A stretch of 64,000 nt of DNA from Dioscorea cayenensis subsp. rotundata (lineage: Eukaryota > Streptophyta > Magnoliopsida > Dioscoreales > Dioscoreaceae). Shown here piece by piece: positions 28,433-39,777 of the stretch. Where the stretch lies: NCBI RefSeq assembly GCF_009730915.1, contig NC_052472.1:930001-994000 (forward strand), written 5' to 3'. The notes below the pieces were generated by a model. That model saw nothing but the letters and a program-made list of their open reading frames with translations, was not told the origin of the DNA and did no database searches. How positions within the stretch are numbered: the first letter of the stretch is position 1; each line of letters opens with the position of its first letter. Both the position numbers and the translations under genes were made by a program.

Positions 28433-28576
28433 ATGATTTCGATCTCCACTGCAATTCCGGCTCGTCTGCAAACCTCATCGATTGCGAAAGCCTCTTGTAG
28501 CATGTCACCGCCGCGCATTCTAAAGAAACAGACTCCATCGCAAGCCGAGAACTCTTCGATCTTTGATCAAGCCTGA
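28433..28576 (+). other. Small GC-elevated island with a 47-codon frame, function unknown
   Basis: This stretch is clearly less AT-rich than its surroundings and is open for 47 codons starting MISISTAIPARLQTSS, a Ser/Thr/Ala-rich start that could pass for an organelle transit peptide. The opposite strand is also open across it. No downstream exon could be joined with confidence. It may be a gene fragment, a first exon of a gene lost in the N gap, or chance. I do not recognise it. Confidence 0.2.
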
Positions 28577-28864
28577 AACTTCTTCTCAACTTCTCCATTT
28601 AGCTTTTTCAAGAATCTATTGCCTCTCAAACCAGCAATGCACAAGAAGGGAATAAAACAGGGAATTTAACATCCTCAAATGTTGTTTAATGGCTTTTATG
28701 CAGTTTTGGTTTGCCATTTTGTCTACTATTTATTTTTGTGTGATGTGGACTTATTCATGAATTTTAATTCCATTCAAGTATTTATAAATTATGGACCTTT
28801 TCTTGTTTATGCTACAGAAGCCCAGGAGTCTGAAAAGATTCATTCAAGCTAGGATGGGACATTG

Positions 28865-29580
28865 TTATGACAATCAAACACAACTTTGATTTTTTTTTCG
28901 TCGGCTTGGAAGATTTGGTTATGACAATAAAACGTAACTTGAAGCTCCCAGGACATCAACTCAACTTGTGTGTTTTTGTGGCTATAACAACAAAACACTA
29001 TTTGGAGCTCCCACATCAATTCAACTTATGTGCTTTTTGTGGCTATAACAACAAGCAACTTATGTGTTTTTGTGGCTATAACAACAAACAACTTGTGTGA
29101 CACAATTTGGAGCTCCCACATCAATTCAACTTGTGTGACACAATTTGGAGCTCCCACATCAATTCAACTTGTGTGTTTTTGTGGCTACAACAACAAACAA
29201 CTTGTGTGTTTTTGTGGCTATAACAACAAAACACAATTTGAAGCTCCCACATCAACTTGTGTGTTTTTGTGGCTATAATAACAAAACACAACTTGAATCT
29301 CCCAGGACATCAACTTGTGTGTTGTTTGTGTGTTTGTAGTGAATTGTCAAGATGAGAGCAAGTGGGAGCGAGGCTCACGCACACATGGGCGCCGGGACCA
29401 CTCGCATACAACCACTACTCACACTCCCAGAAATATATCCTCACCCAAGATTCGAACTCTCACCACTTGTGAAGGGTTCTATTAAAGACCCGACTATCAA
29501 TAGACCACTTGAGTTAACTTGTGTGTTTTTGTGGCTATAACAACAAAACGCAACTTGAAAGTTCTCAGAACATCAACTCG
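28865..29580. repeat. Minisatellite of mixed 35-80 bp units
   Basis: Irregular head-to-tail copies of two modules: tgtgtttttgtggctataac and ttggagctcccacatcaatt, each joined by acaacaaaacacaa. About ten copies of the first module are visible. The array is split by a SINE-like insertion (about 29340-29516) and resumes after it. Short frames across the array read repeated VFVAITT / CGYNNK peptides and are not evidence of a gene. Confidence 0.85.
29330..29516 (-). mobile_element. SINE-like element inserted in the minisatellite
   Basis: On the minus strand the head reads tcaagtggtctattgatag, followed about 50 bp later by a good tRNA-type B box, gttcgaatc. Array sequence aacttgtgtgtt occurs on both sides (about 29309 and 29517), consistent with a target duplication of about 12 bp. 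The interior (tatatttctgggagtgtgag) resembles the interior of the element at 43358-43563. There is no long coding frame. Confidence 0.55.
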
Positions 29581-29849
29581 TGTGTTTGTCTAATTCCACT
29601 AGTAGTGAACTTTTATGTGGTGTCTGTTCTTTGTATTTACTTCTATACTGTGGTCCGTACGTATGCATTGCCTTACTTTTAAATGAATATAATTTACCTA
29701 TTTTTCAAAAAAATAAAATTATGGAAAGAGATTTTCATTATCTACACAATTTAAAATAGTCTCAAGTTCATGTTATAAATATTACAGGACCAAGAATTAA
29801 TAGAATTTATGAAGAAAAAAAAATACTCGTTTTATATAAATTAAGATGC

Positions 29850-30849
29850 NNNNNNNNNNNNNNNNNNNNNNNNNNNNNNNNNNNNNNNNNNNNNNNNNNN
29901 NNNNNNNNNNNNNNNNNNNNNNNNNNNNNNNNNNNNNNNNNNNNNNNNNNNNNNNNNNNNNNNNNNNNNNNNNNNNNNNNNNNNNNNNNNNNNNNNNNNN
30001 NNNNNNNNNNNNNNNNNNNNNNNNNNNNNNNNNNNNNNNNNNNNNNNNNNNNNNNNNNNNNNNNNNNNNNNNNNNNNNNNNNNNNNNNNNNNNNNNNNNN
30101 NNNNNNNNNNNNNNNNNNNNNNNNNNNNNNNNNNNNNNNNNNNNNNNNNNNNNNNNNNNNNNNNNNNNNNNNNNNNNNNNNNNNNNNNNNNNNNNNNNNN
30201 NNNNNNNNNNNNNNNNNNNNNNNNNNNNNNNNNNNNNNNNNNNNNNNNNNNNNNNNNNNNNNNNNNNNNNNNNNNNNNNNNNNNNNNNNNNNNNNNNNNN
30301 NNNNNNNNNNNNNNNNNNNNNNNNNNNNNNNNNNNNNNNNNNNNNNNNNNNNNNNNNNNNNNNNNNNNNNNNNNNNNNNNNNNNNNNNNNNNNNNNNNNN
30401 NNNNNNNNNNNNNNNNNNNNNNNNNNNNNNNNNNNNNNNNNNNNNNNNNNNNNNNNNNNNNNNNNNNNNNNNNNNNNNNNNNNNNNNNNNNNNNNNNNNN
30501 NNNNNNNNNNNNNNNNNNNNNNNNNNNNNNNNNNNNNNNNNNNNNNNNNNNNNNNNNNNNNNNNNNNNNNNNNNNNNNNNNNNNNNNNNNNNNNNNNNNN
30601 NNNNNNNNNNNNNNNNNNNNNNNNNNNNNNNNNNNNNNNNNNNNNNNNNNNNNNNNNNNNNNNNNNNNNNNNNNNNNNNNNNNNNNNNNNNNNNNNNNNN
30701 NNNNNNNNNNNNNNNNNNNNNNNNNNNNNNNNNNNNNNNNNNNNNNNNNNNNNNNNNNNNNNNNNNNNNNNNNNNNNNNNNNNNNNNNNNNNNNNNNNNN
30801 NNNNNNNNNNNNNNNNNNNNNNNNNNNNNNNNNNNNNNNNNNNNNNNNN
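29850..30849. other. Assembly gap, exactly 1000 N
   Basis: An uninterrupted run of N. The round length suggests a placeholder of unknown true size. The left flank is AT-rich non-coding DNA. The right flank starts mid-sequence (gtggaaccaatatcatttgg), so a gene portion could be hidden here. Confidence 0.99.
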
Positions 30850-32673
30850 AGTGGAACCAATATCATTTGGAGTAGCTAAGTGATACTTTGTCTTCTATCT
30901 AGGTGTATGCTTGAATATTCTTCTAGTATTAGAAGAATTGTTGTTTATTATATGGTTGTCTTGGTATTAATATACTCATTTTTTTTCTCTCTCTGTTAAA
31001 TTGCAACTTTTATTTGATGTTGAGACAGGTTGTGACACAGTTGAGAAGATATTTGTTAACCGTGATGAGCACTGGTGTTAAACTTGCAGTTAAAATTTCA
31101 GTTATCATGTCTTTTGTGTGCTGTACTTCATTCTGAATTTAATTGAATGAAATTTGAATTTTGAGACTTTTGTTTCTTATTTCATAGGCGGTGACAATCA
31201 GATGAATACTCTGATTTGGCATAGTTGTCTTGGTGGAATTATCATTGTGAACTATGATAGGCACAAACACGGTTGTAGAAGAACATTGTAATGCTGGCCC
31301 TCACAATTAATGTTTTTATTACTAGAAGGTGATCTAGTTATAGCCCCCCACCAAGTATTTAAGAGAAACTGATGTTTTCTGATTCTTAGAACACGGAAGC
31401 ATCTCCAAGATCAAGTGTCTGATGCCATTGACATAGATCTGATGGCCATGCACCCGTTGATCACATAGCCTGTTTTTGACCAACACTTACATTGCCATAC
31501 GCAAAGATTCGATGGACTGTTGGTTGTGATTGAATCTGAAGAGAATTGAAGAAGAATTGGAGTAGAGAAGCAAGTTTGCTGCTGTTGTGAATGTCCTGGT
31601 GTCTTTAGTTTGGATTGGAAGGGCAGTGATGTCTTTTCAGGTGTTTGAATGTCTTGGCTGAAATAAATCAACGGCTGTGATGCAGTTCATCATAGAAAAG
31701 GTGTAAGTTCGAGGCAGAGGTTAAGTCAAGCATCGGGGTTAGTTTTTTTGATTATATGGTCCAGATTTGATTCATCAAAGAAGAATGTTTAAGTTCGAGG
31801 CAGCAGCTGAAACAAAGGTTTGGTGAATCAATGAACGGCTGAGATTTGATCATCACAGATAAATTTCGTTAGTTCGAGGCAAAACAGCTGGCTGGATGAA
31901 GAGCGGTGGAGTTGATCAGGTTCAGACGCGTGGGTTATGACTAACCTGTTTCTTTTTAGTCACTGAACTTTGTATAAAGGGTTGCTTTAACTGTTATTTT
32001 CAGTGTCAGATGTTTTTCTGATTATGTTTTTTTATGAAGCCTCTTCTTGTATGAATTTTCCTGCTTAATTGAGTGAGTTTATATCAAAACTTTGTATAAT
32101 AAAGTTGTTGTTCATGATCTCAAGTCTTGGTGTATCAAGTTTCAGAGGAAACAGAGTTATATACAGCTTGATATTCTTATTTTGAACAGTTGATCTATGT
32201 TTTACTGTTTTTTTGGTTTCTTGAGCTTGTAAGAATTTTCCTGATCAAGTGGCTGAGTTTTTCAGGTTACTTTCTATAAGAAACTTGTTCTTATAGATTT
32301 GAATTTTCTACATAGTGATTTACAGAGCCTTAGGTAAACCTCTTGCTCGTGAGTTCCAAAGGCTTCTCTTTAGGTTCTCCAAGCTTTTCTTTCTTACATA
32401 CTATTTCCATCTGATTAAAGCTCAAATTTGTAATTATATTTGCAATTATAAGTGCTGATGTTATGATGCTGAATTTTAGTCATGAGTTGTATCAGAAATA
32501 TGTTTTTAGTGCATTAAAAGCGTACAAGCGGTCCAAGACAGACAGGGATACACACAGCATCTCCAAGGATGATCCTCACAGATTTAATTACTTCTAAGGT
32601 AATTATAGACACAATCTTATTGAGAACTAAACACAAGCTTTGTTATTATCTGACGTACTGCATTCACCTACTA
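30850..32673. other. Region without an assignable gene; loose ~85-bp repeats at 31665-31915
   Basis: No protein family was recognised. Three related blocks share the series acggctg(a)gat, ttgatcatca and agttcgaggca, with the last motif near 31707, 31793 and 31877. They look like a short decayed tandem series. A cluster of possible coding text at 31390-31475 could not be linked to other exons. Confidence 0.35.
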
Positions 32674-33759
32674 CTAGTTCCTAATGGTCCACAAAACATC
32701 TTCCTTTGGCATGAAGTGACAAATCGGCACGCTCCCAGGTTTGACTTTGAGCACCTGGAAAGCCAAGTGCTTTGGGTTCCATTTAGAAGTGTCCAAATGG
32801 CATACAGCAACAGCCTCCACCTTCGTCCCATCACCTTCCAATGCCATCGTGTACGCCTTGGTCTCCCCTGCTGCGTGGCAGTAAAACACTGCATACGGGT
32901 AAGGCCTTGAGTGGCACGCCGCCACCAGTTTATCTCTGCCCAATGCATGCACACCAACTGAAGCAACATTGTAGGTCTTTGTTGCTTCAAAATTACCACT
33001 CTTCTCAGTTACTGTTGTTGAGCTTGCTTGCAAGTCAGTCGTTCCCAGACTCAGCATGATGAAATTCCACCATGGACTCCAACAACGTAGCACAGTGCTT
33101 GCTCTCTCCCTCCAATGCTGGCTCCTCACACTCTATGAGAGTCTTGTTCATGACAGAAGCGGTAACAGATGTTGGTTTGACATGAATATGATCAGTTAGG
33201 ATCTCCAGCAATTTGTTTGCTGCGAATGGGATAGTATTTGCCTGTAAACGAGATATTAAAGGTGAACTAGAGAACATCTTGGTGAACCGGAGGTGGAGTT
33301 TGGAACCTGGAATCACTTCCTTTTCTAAAAAGAAGAGTGTTCCATTAAATACATCAGGGACATGGACTGGTGCCTCACTGTCAACGTATCCATTAAGACT
33401 ATACCCCAAGCCGTTCACTGCATCATTGAGATCAACGTTGAACTTTTCTTTGTCCAGTTCATCTGCACTTATATAAAACATTATTAATTAAACTTCTAAG
33501 TTTTCCTGACATATAAGAGAAAAAGATGAGAGAAATTAAAGAGAGAACCAAGGTCCAAAATGGCTCTTAGGATGGAAGAGTTAGGTAACATCTTATCCCA
33601 GTAAACTCTGTTCCCAAATGCATGGGTAGCGGCTGGTGTGATCTGAAATAACTCAATAAAACAGTAATTAAATTAGTAAAAAGATATGGAAGTTTAAATA
33701 AAATTGAGGAGACGTTGCTTAATTACCAAGATGATGCAGAGAGCAAGAACACTTCCTAT
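32674..33759 (-). pseudogene. BURP-domain protein gene, start codon absent and one frame break
   Basis: Exons: about 33727-33759, 33549-33642 and 32674-33462. The order is a signal-peptide-like core (GSVLALCIILITPAATHA), the BURP-family leader FGNRVYWDKMLPNS, and a BURP domain from LFFLEKEVIPGSKLHLRF. The signature CH-X10-CH-X25-CH-X25-CH is complete: CHSRPYPYAVFYCH, then AVCHLDTSKWNPKH and PICHFMP. About 305 residues are expected, for a secreted cell-wall protein of RD22/BNM2-like type. Two lesions are visible. In frame with the signal peptide there is no ATG back to a stop codon; ATA (33757-33759) sits where MGSV would be natural. The frame also shifts by one base at an AAA run (33062-33064, TTT in sense), between ESMVEF and SLGTTDLQA. 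Either could be a consensus error, but together they make a pseudogene the better description. A 49-bp repeat array lies just upstream. Confidence 0.75.
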
Positions 33760-33889
33760 GTGGTTCTTGGTGCAGTGTTGCTGTTGCAGAGAAGAGTATC
33801 AACCTTGCGTGTATCTTTGATGATGAGAGTGAGGACACTTTTAAAGGAAGAGGGAATAAAAGGAGAGCAAGGAGGACACAAGATCGATG

Positions 33890-34775
33890 TGTATCTTTGA
33901 TGGGTATGCAGTGGCGTAACAAGCGTATCTTTATAACATGTATCTTTGATAGGTATGTAGTGACATAACAAGCGTCTCTTTATAACATGTATCTTTGATG
34001 TGTATGCAATGACGTAACAAGCATCTCTTTATAACATGTATCTTTGATGGGTATGCAGTGACTTAACAAGCGTCTCTTTATAACATGTATCTTTCATGGG
34101 TATGCAGTAACGTAACAAGCGTCTCTTTATAACATGTATCTACATGTATCTTTGATGGGTATGCAGTAACGTAACAAGCGTCTCTTTATAACATGTATCT
34201 TTGATGTGTATGCAATGACGTAACAAGCGTCTCTTTATAACATGTATCGTTGATGAGTATGCAGTGACTTAACATGCGTCTCTTTATAACATGTATCTTT
34301 GATGGGTATGCAGTAACGTAACAAGCGTCTCTTTATAACATGTATCTACATGTATTTTTGATGAGTATGCAGTAACGTAACAAGCGTCTTTTTATAACAT
34401 GTATCTTTGATGTGTATGCAATGACGTAACAAACGTCTCTTTATAACATGTATCTTTGATGGGTATGCAGAACTTAATGGCGCCCTCTTTATAACATGAT
34501 CTTTTGATGGGATGCAGTAACGTAATGCGTCTTTTTTTACAATATGATCACATGTATCTTTGATGGGTATCGTGAATGTAACAGCGCTTTTTATAACACG
34601 TATCTCGATGTATGTCAACGACGTAATGTGCTCTTTATAACATGATCTCGAGTGATGCAGAACGTAATGTCGCCTTTTTATAACATGTATCTTTGATGTG
34701 TATGCAATGACGTAACAAGCGTCTCTTTATAACATGTATCTTTGATGGTATGCAGTGACATAACTCATTATAACA
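33890..34775. repeat. 18-copy tandem array of a 49-bp unit with a 4-unit higher-order period
   Basis: Units start tgtatctttgatgggtat and end acaagcgtctctttataaca. I count 18. Subtypes recur every fourth unit: gtgtatgcaatgacg in units 3, 7, 11 and 17, gcagtgactt in 4 and 8, and a 10-bp extra (atgtatctac) after 5 and 9 and, degraded, after 13. The higher-order unit is therefore about 206 bp. Read on the minus strand, each unit carries a TATAAAGAG string, and type-3 units carry TTACGTCAT (an as-1/CRE-like core). The array begins about 130 bp upstream of BURP exon 1. Units 12-16 have many small deletions. Confidence 0.92.
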
Positions 34776-36393
34776 AACACGAAGGATTTGTCTAACAACA
34801 ACCTGCAAATTATGTTAGTCTTGTAATGTAGATGTTGCAGAAAGTTTAATAATCAACTTAATAATAGAGTGATTATTTTTATAAAATAAAAGGAAAAAAA
34901 AAACAGAGAAGTCACCTATTGGAAGTTTTTATATACCAGAATCACTCAAATATAACCCTGTTTTTTTATTCTATAATAAATATATAAAAATAATTTTAAG
35001 CAAGAAACTACCTCGTTTAATTGTACAAGTAATTTTTTTTAACTCCAACGAAGAAAAAGTTCATTTTGAATTTAAAAAATTTCCTAGCATTGTATATACT
35101 AAATTTTTTTTTTCACAATGAAATAAAAATTGAAAATTTTAAGACCCCATATTGGTATTCATTTTAATCATTTTAAAAGTTTATAAAATAACTAAATCTA
35201 TGTGTAATAGATAATTTTTCAAATATTGGTCTTCCAAGATGAAAACCAGATTCTTGTTATAACCGGACCTTAGTTAAATTCTAAGATCAGCAATTTTTTT
35301 TAACATTAACCATAAAAAAAAATAAAAAATCTCAAAAATTAATGTAAATGAATCAAACCAATCATGTCCCGGTGCTTAAATTTATTTATGTCTCCCTAAA
35401 GACCTGAAGGAATACTTGGATGGCATCAAGGCAAGATAAGCACAAAAATACACACACAGAACACTTGACGCCAATTCAAATAATCACAATCTATTAAAAA
35501 AAATATTTATTACACACTATAGGAAGATAATTGCTTGCAACTAAAGTCCTAATGTGGACTACAACTAGTAAGATAATTATTTAAAAAAAAAAACTAGTAA
35601 GATAATTGCTTGCAATTAAATTTATTTAGGTTGTTGCTATGTTGACTCTAGTGTCTGAAATAACGTGTTGTCTTGTTGACTTTGCATGTACATTCAATAA
35701 TGCCATTTACAACTGGTTTGGTTGTGTGACAGTGTACAAGTTTGATTTCCGGGGTTTATGTAATTTACTAGTGGTAAACTAGTAATACCTCGCATTTAAT
35801 AAATTGTTTTATAAGCACCATGTGACAATAAATACATGTATTAAAATTCTTTTTCTTTGAAATTGAGGTTTTTTCACGGGTGAAGTTTTAACCTAGACTG
35901 AACCGGTTTGTGCCCACCATTACATTTCAACATGTTTAGATGAAAAATTTCTAGATACACACTGTTTTATTTTAAAAAATGTCATTTTATAATATTAAGA
36001 TAATATTTATATTCAATTTTTTTTAAAATTTTATTTCTAACTTCAATTTTTTTAAGTTATATAAAAAAAATAATATTTAGAGTCTTAAAAATATATATAT
36101 ATATAATTTTAAAAAAAATAGTTTAGTTATTTATTTGATTTTTTTATATTAAATTTTCTAAATAACAACTATTATTTTTAATTATTAGTCGTAAGTACTG
36201 CTGGCTTTTTCGAAACCGAGTGTCGCATGCTCAGTTCATTAAAATCCCGGCGAGGACGGTTTCAGATTTATCGACTTTCTAAATACAAATAAAAACCTCA
36301 AAGCAACATATAATTCCTAAAACCAACTTCTCTTACAAATTTCGTTAATTATATATACACAACACAAACATAAAAACACTCTTATACATATAA
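34776..36393. other. AT-rich intergenic DNA
   Basis: No gene seen. A short direct repeat (actagtaagataattgcttgcaa-like) occurs near 35525 and 35592. The rest is A/T-rich with poly(A) tracts. Confidence 0.5.

Positions 36394-36441
<48 letters not shown>
36394..36441. repeat. (AAT)16 microsatellite
   Basis: An uninterrupted trinucleotide run about 100 bp beyond the 3' end of the EXORDIUM-like gene, probably in or near its 3' UTR. Confidence 0.95.
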
Positions 36442-36545
36442 TTCTCTCTATATATAAATATAATAAACCTAAAAAAAAACAAAAAATAAAAAAAACAAAA
36501 AATAAAAATAAACATCATCGTCTTCTTCATCGTCGTCGTCTCCGA

Positions 36546-37622
36546 TCACTGATCAAGAGCATTAGGTCCATAACAAGCTTTGATCACCGGATTCCACAAC
36601 CACTGTACCAAAAACCTCCTCCCATTCCTCCCTTTCATATTCCATCTTCTCCCTTTCTCATCCTTCTCTACTTCCCCTGTATACCCTCCACCTCCTCCAC
36701 TCCCATACACTCCTTCACACAAATCCCCAATCTCCGTCGGCGCCGTCGGATCCTCGCCGGCGTACCACGCATTCACCAACGGATTCGTCGACAACTCCGC
36801 CATCTCATGCCCTATCACACTCACCATTCCCATCCACTCCTACATCTCCATTTGGTGGTGCCATTGCCACCGTCGCTCCTGCCATGTACGATGGTACTGC
36901 AAATGGGTATGCGCACACCTCCGGGCATTGCTCGCCGCTGTCGCCGACCCAAGCGTAGGGTAGTGTGTGGCCGACGATTGATGGGAAGGTGAAGTAGTGG
37001 AATCCGCATACCGCGCGGCAAAAGTCCTGCATTTGGATCTCGCCGGAGGTGAGCACGAGGTAAACACCGTGACGGTGGTCGATTGGGAGAGATCCGGCTG
37101 TGACTGCGTCGCCGATGATTTGTTGGACTGTTAGACGGGTGAGGCTTTTGCCTCTTGGTGCCGCCGGGAAGGAGATCTCGCGTGCTAGAGCTATTCGGCG
37201 GGTGACGTTGGATCCTGTTTGATCGGCGTAGAGTGCGGCTGTGGATCCCCACCATTGGGAAACAGTTGGATGGGATCCGGCGCTGGAGTTGGAGTTGGAG
37301 ATGGAGAGGAGGAAGTCGCGGATTGGAGCTTGGCGTGAAGGGATGACCAATGGCCGTACCAGATGAGGAAGAGGTTGATTGGGGAGGAGAGCACTGGGCC
37401 CATGTGGTACCGGAGATGAATGAGCTCCGATGAGCCTTCGTACTTTTTGGATGTAGATAGTGGTATGTTTGTGCTTTGGTTTGAGCTTGTTTTAGTTCTC
37501 AATTCAAGTTGTTGTTTGGTGTTATTGTATTGTGGATATGGAGATGCAGCTTGGACTTGAATGGATGTGTACATTGAGGAGGAGAAGAGGAAGAAGAGGA
37601 GGAGATGGAGAAGAGAAAGCAT
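36546..37622 (-). CDS. EXORDIUM-like (PHI-1 family) protein, two frame breaks
   Basis: Intronless, as usual for the family. The best start is ATG at 37622 ([16 protein letters not shown]), giving a signal peptide. An ATG at 37703 would prefix a poly-Thr run encoded by a (GTA)n microsatellite and put the signal peptide inside the protein. Family blocks run in order: [135 protein letters not shown]. The predicted product is about 358 residues. EXO/EXL proteins are secreted to the apoplast and linked to brassinosteroid- and sugar-dependent growth. The frame breaks at a GGG run (37340-37342, one base short, between GHWSS and [10 protein letters not shown]) and at a CCC run (36829-36831, one base extra, before MVSVIGHEM). 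Outside these points the text is well conserved, so consensus errors are likely. Confidence 0.88.
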
Positions 37623-37645
37623 TGTGGTTGTAGTAGTGATAGTAA

Positions 37646-37682
<37 letters not shown>
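37646..37682. repeat. (GTA)n microsatellite at the 5' end of the EXORDIUM-like gene
   Basis: An imperfect GTA/GTG run just upstream of the preferred start codon. On the coding strand it would read as poly-Thr from the upstream ATG at 37703. I treat it as 5' UTR. Confidence 0.85.
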
Positions 37683-37683
<1 letters not shown>

Positions 37684-37797
37684 ATAGTGTTCTTTGGTTC
37701 CATTGTTGTGGCTTTAATAGTGATTACAGAGAGAAGAGGGATGGGCTGGCAGATGGAATGGAGTGGGAGAAGGGCTGGAGACAGCTATGAGTGTGGG

Positions 37798-38810
37798 GCT
37801 AACACAGAGAGAACTGCAGCAGAAGTGATCAATGAGGGAGGGAATCCATAATTCAAGAAGGAAGGTATTAAAGAAAGAGAGAGAAAGGTACTCTTTTTAT
37901 GGCTCCCTATGTCTCTGTTTAACAACTGCCTTGGTTTTAGCACTGTTGTTTGGTATTAATAACTAGTAAATTTAACTTCTTGTATGTTTGGAGCTAAGCT
38001 AACACAGAGGGATGCCATTAATCAAAGGAGGAGAGGAGGATTAAATCAAGAAAGATAAAGGTAAATTTGACCTTTATCTATGTAAGGTACTCTTTTTTGG
38101 CTCCTTATGTCTCTGTTTAACAACTGCCTTGGTTTTGTCACTGTTGTTTGGGATTAACATGCAAGTAAACTTCTTGTATGTTTGAAGCTAACACAGATGG
38201 TAGCCATTAATCAAAGGAGGAGATAAAGAAAAAGGCAAATTTCACCCCTTTCTATCTATTTAAGGTGTCCTTTTATGGCTCCCTATGTCTCTGTTTAACA
38301 GCCTTGTGTTAGCACTGTTGTTTGTTATTAACAACTAGTTAACTTCTTGTATGTTTGGAGCTAAGCTAACACAGATGGATACCATTAATCAAAAGAGGAG
38401 AGGAGGATTAAATCAATAAAGAGAAAGGCAAACTTCACCCTTTTTTGATCTATTTAAAGTACTTTTTTTTGGCTCCCTATGTCTCTGTTTAACAGCCTTG
38501 TGTTAGCACTGTTGTTTGTTATTAACAACTAGTTAACTTCTTGTATGTTTGGAGCTAAGCTAACACAGATGGATACCATTAATCAAAAGAGGAGAGGAGG
38601 ATTAAATCAATAAAGAGTAAGGCAAACTTCACCCTTTTTTGATCTATTTAAAGTACTTTTTTTTGGCTCCCTATGTCTCTGTTTAACAGCCTTGTGTTAG
38701 CACTGTTGTTTGTTATTAACAACTAGTAAACTTAACTTCTTGTGTGTTTGGAGCTAACACAGAGTAAACCAAGAAAGAGAAAGGTAATTTTTGACTTTTT
38801 TTTTTTTAAT
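37798..38810. repeat. Five tandem copies (178-198 bp) of the EXORDIUM-like upstream region
   Basis: The block ggctccctatgtctctgttt recurs at 37901, 38099, 38277, 38471 and 38665, spaced 198, 178, 194 and 194 bp. Each copy continues through gcactgttgtttg, cttcttgtatgtttgg and gctaacacagag to an A/G-rich tail. The last two 194-bp units are nearly identical, so expansion is recent there. The array starts within about 180 bp of the gene's start codon and is therefore promoter or leader sequence. Confidence 0.92.
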
Positions 38811-38981
38811 CTATTTTGCCTGTAAATCTTGGCTACACTTGATGCATTTACGGAGTATCATTCAGTTCAAGATTTATTATTGTGTGACGAATATGGTATA
38901 AAATTTTGGGTGACAGGTATATAGTGGTTTTTGTTGAGTACAGATGTAAGCTAGAATTTTTGGTGAAGAACCTTTCTTTAA

Positions 38982-39732
38982 CCCCCTGTTTGGTTCAAAG
39001 GGGGAGGGGGGAGGAGTATGGAGGGTTTGAGAAAATATTGTGTTTGGTTCCTGGAGGGTGTGGAGGAGTAGTTTATTTTTGTTTAGTTGAAAAAGAGGAG
39101 TGGGAGAGAGAAAGAGTGTAATGTGTGATTTGACTATTTTTGCACTTTTGTACTAATAAAATAGGTAATAATATATATAATAATCAATTGTAGAATAATA
39201 ATAATAACACAATATATAATATATGATAAACATTATAAAACACACACAATAATTAGGGAAAAAAATATTTATTTGAAAAATTATGAGGAGTCATAACATC
39301 TCGATTATAATTGACAAATATTGGTTAAAAATGCTGAAACCCAACGATCATTCAAACATACTCCTATTTTTTGTCATATTTATTCATAAACTTAAAAATG
39401 GTGAAAACATACTTGGAAAGCATACTCTATTTTTCATATTTAACAAAAATTACGCTCATGATAAACATATTCACAATCCCAAACAAACAATCACTATGAT
39501 CATGATAGAATTCTACATATAGGTGAAGGCATTAATGATATTTTTCGATTATTTAAAAAAATAAAAAAATATGATAAACATCCACTCCCAAAAGACTCCC
39601 ATTTGGGGAGTGGATTATGAGTGAGGAGGGTGAGCCCTCCTCACCCCTCTCACCCCCTTCACTCCCTCAACCAAACAACACCCACACCCCCAACACCCCT
39701 CACCCCTCCTCCCTCCCCAACCAAACAAAGCC
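38982..39732. mobile_element. Tourist-like MITE (PIF/Harbinger type)
   Basis: 751 bp. The ends ccccctgtttggtt and aaccaaacaaagcc are inverted repeats identical over the inner ten bases. TAA flanks both sides (38979-38981, 39733-39735), the target choice of PIF/Harbinger elements. Sub-terminal regions are G-rich on the left (gggggaggggggagg) and C-rich on the right (ctcctccctcccc). The interior is AT-rich without transposase. It lies between the fifth and the degenerate sixth copy of the upstream array. Confidence 0.75.
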
Positions 39733-39777
39733 TAAGCGCTGGGTTTCTTTATTATTAGCAGCTATTAAACTAATGCT

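Noticed and set aside
28254-28598. Minus-strand 114-codon frame as a gene
   Set aside because: No recognisable domain and a decayed AT-rich second half; only a low-confidence island was kept.
29330-29516. tRNA gene
   Set aside because: A good B box is present, but no cloverleaf, acceptor stem or anticodon arm can be drawn. A SINE-like element fits better.
28865-29540. Repetitive Cys/Asn-rich peptide gene over the minisatellite
   Set aside because: Frames arise from the repeat unit length and change phase with it; there is no start context, splice signals or conserved domain.
29841-30883. Two ~340-codon open frames across 29841-30883
   Set aside because: They consist of undetermined bases of the N gap and carry no information.
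31411-31671. Minus-strand 86-codon frame
   Set aside because: No family resemblance and it runs through loosely repeated DNA.
33890-34775. CRISPR-like array
   Set aside because: The repeats are contiguous without unique spacers and lie in plant nuclear DNA. It is a tandem satellite-like array.
36805-37350. Three separate small proteins on the minus strand at 36546-37703
   Set aside because: They are successive segments of one EXORDIUM-like protein split by two one-base indels.
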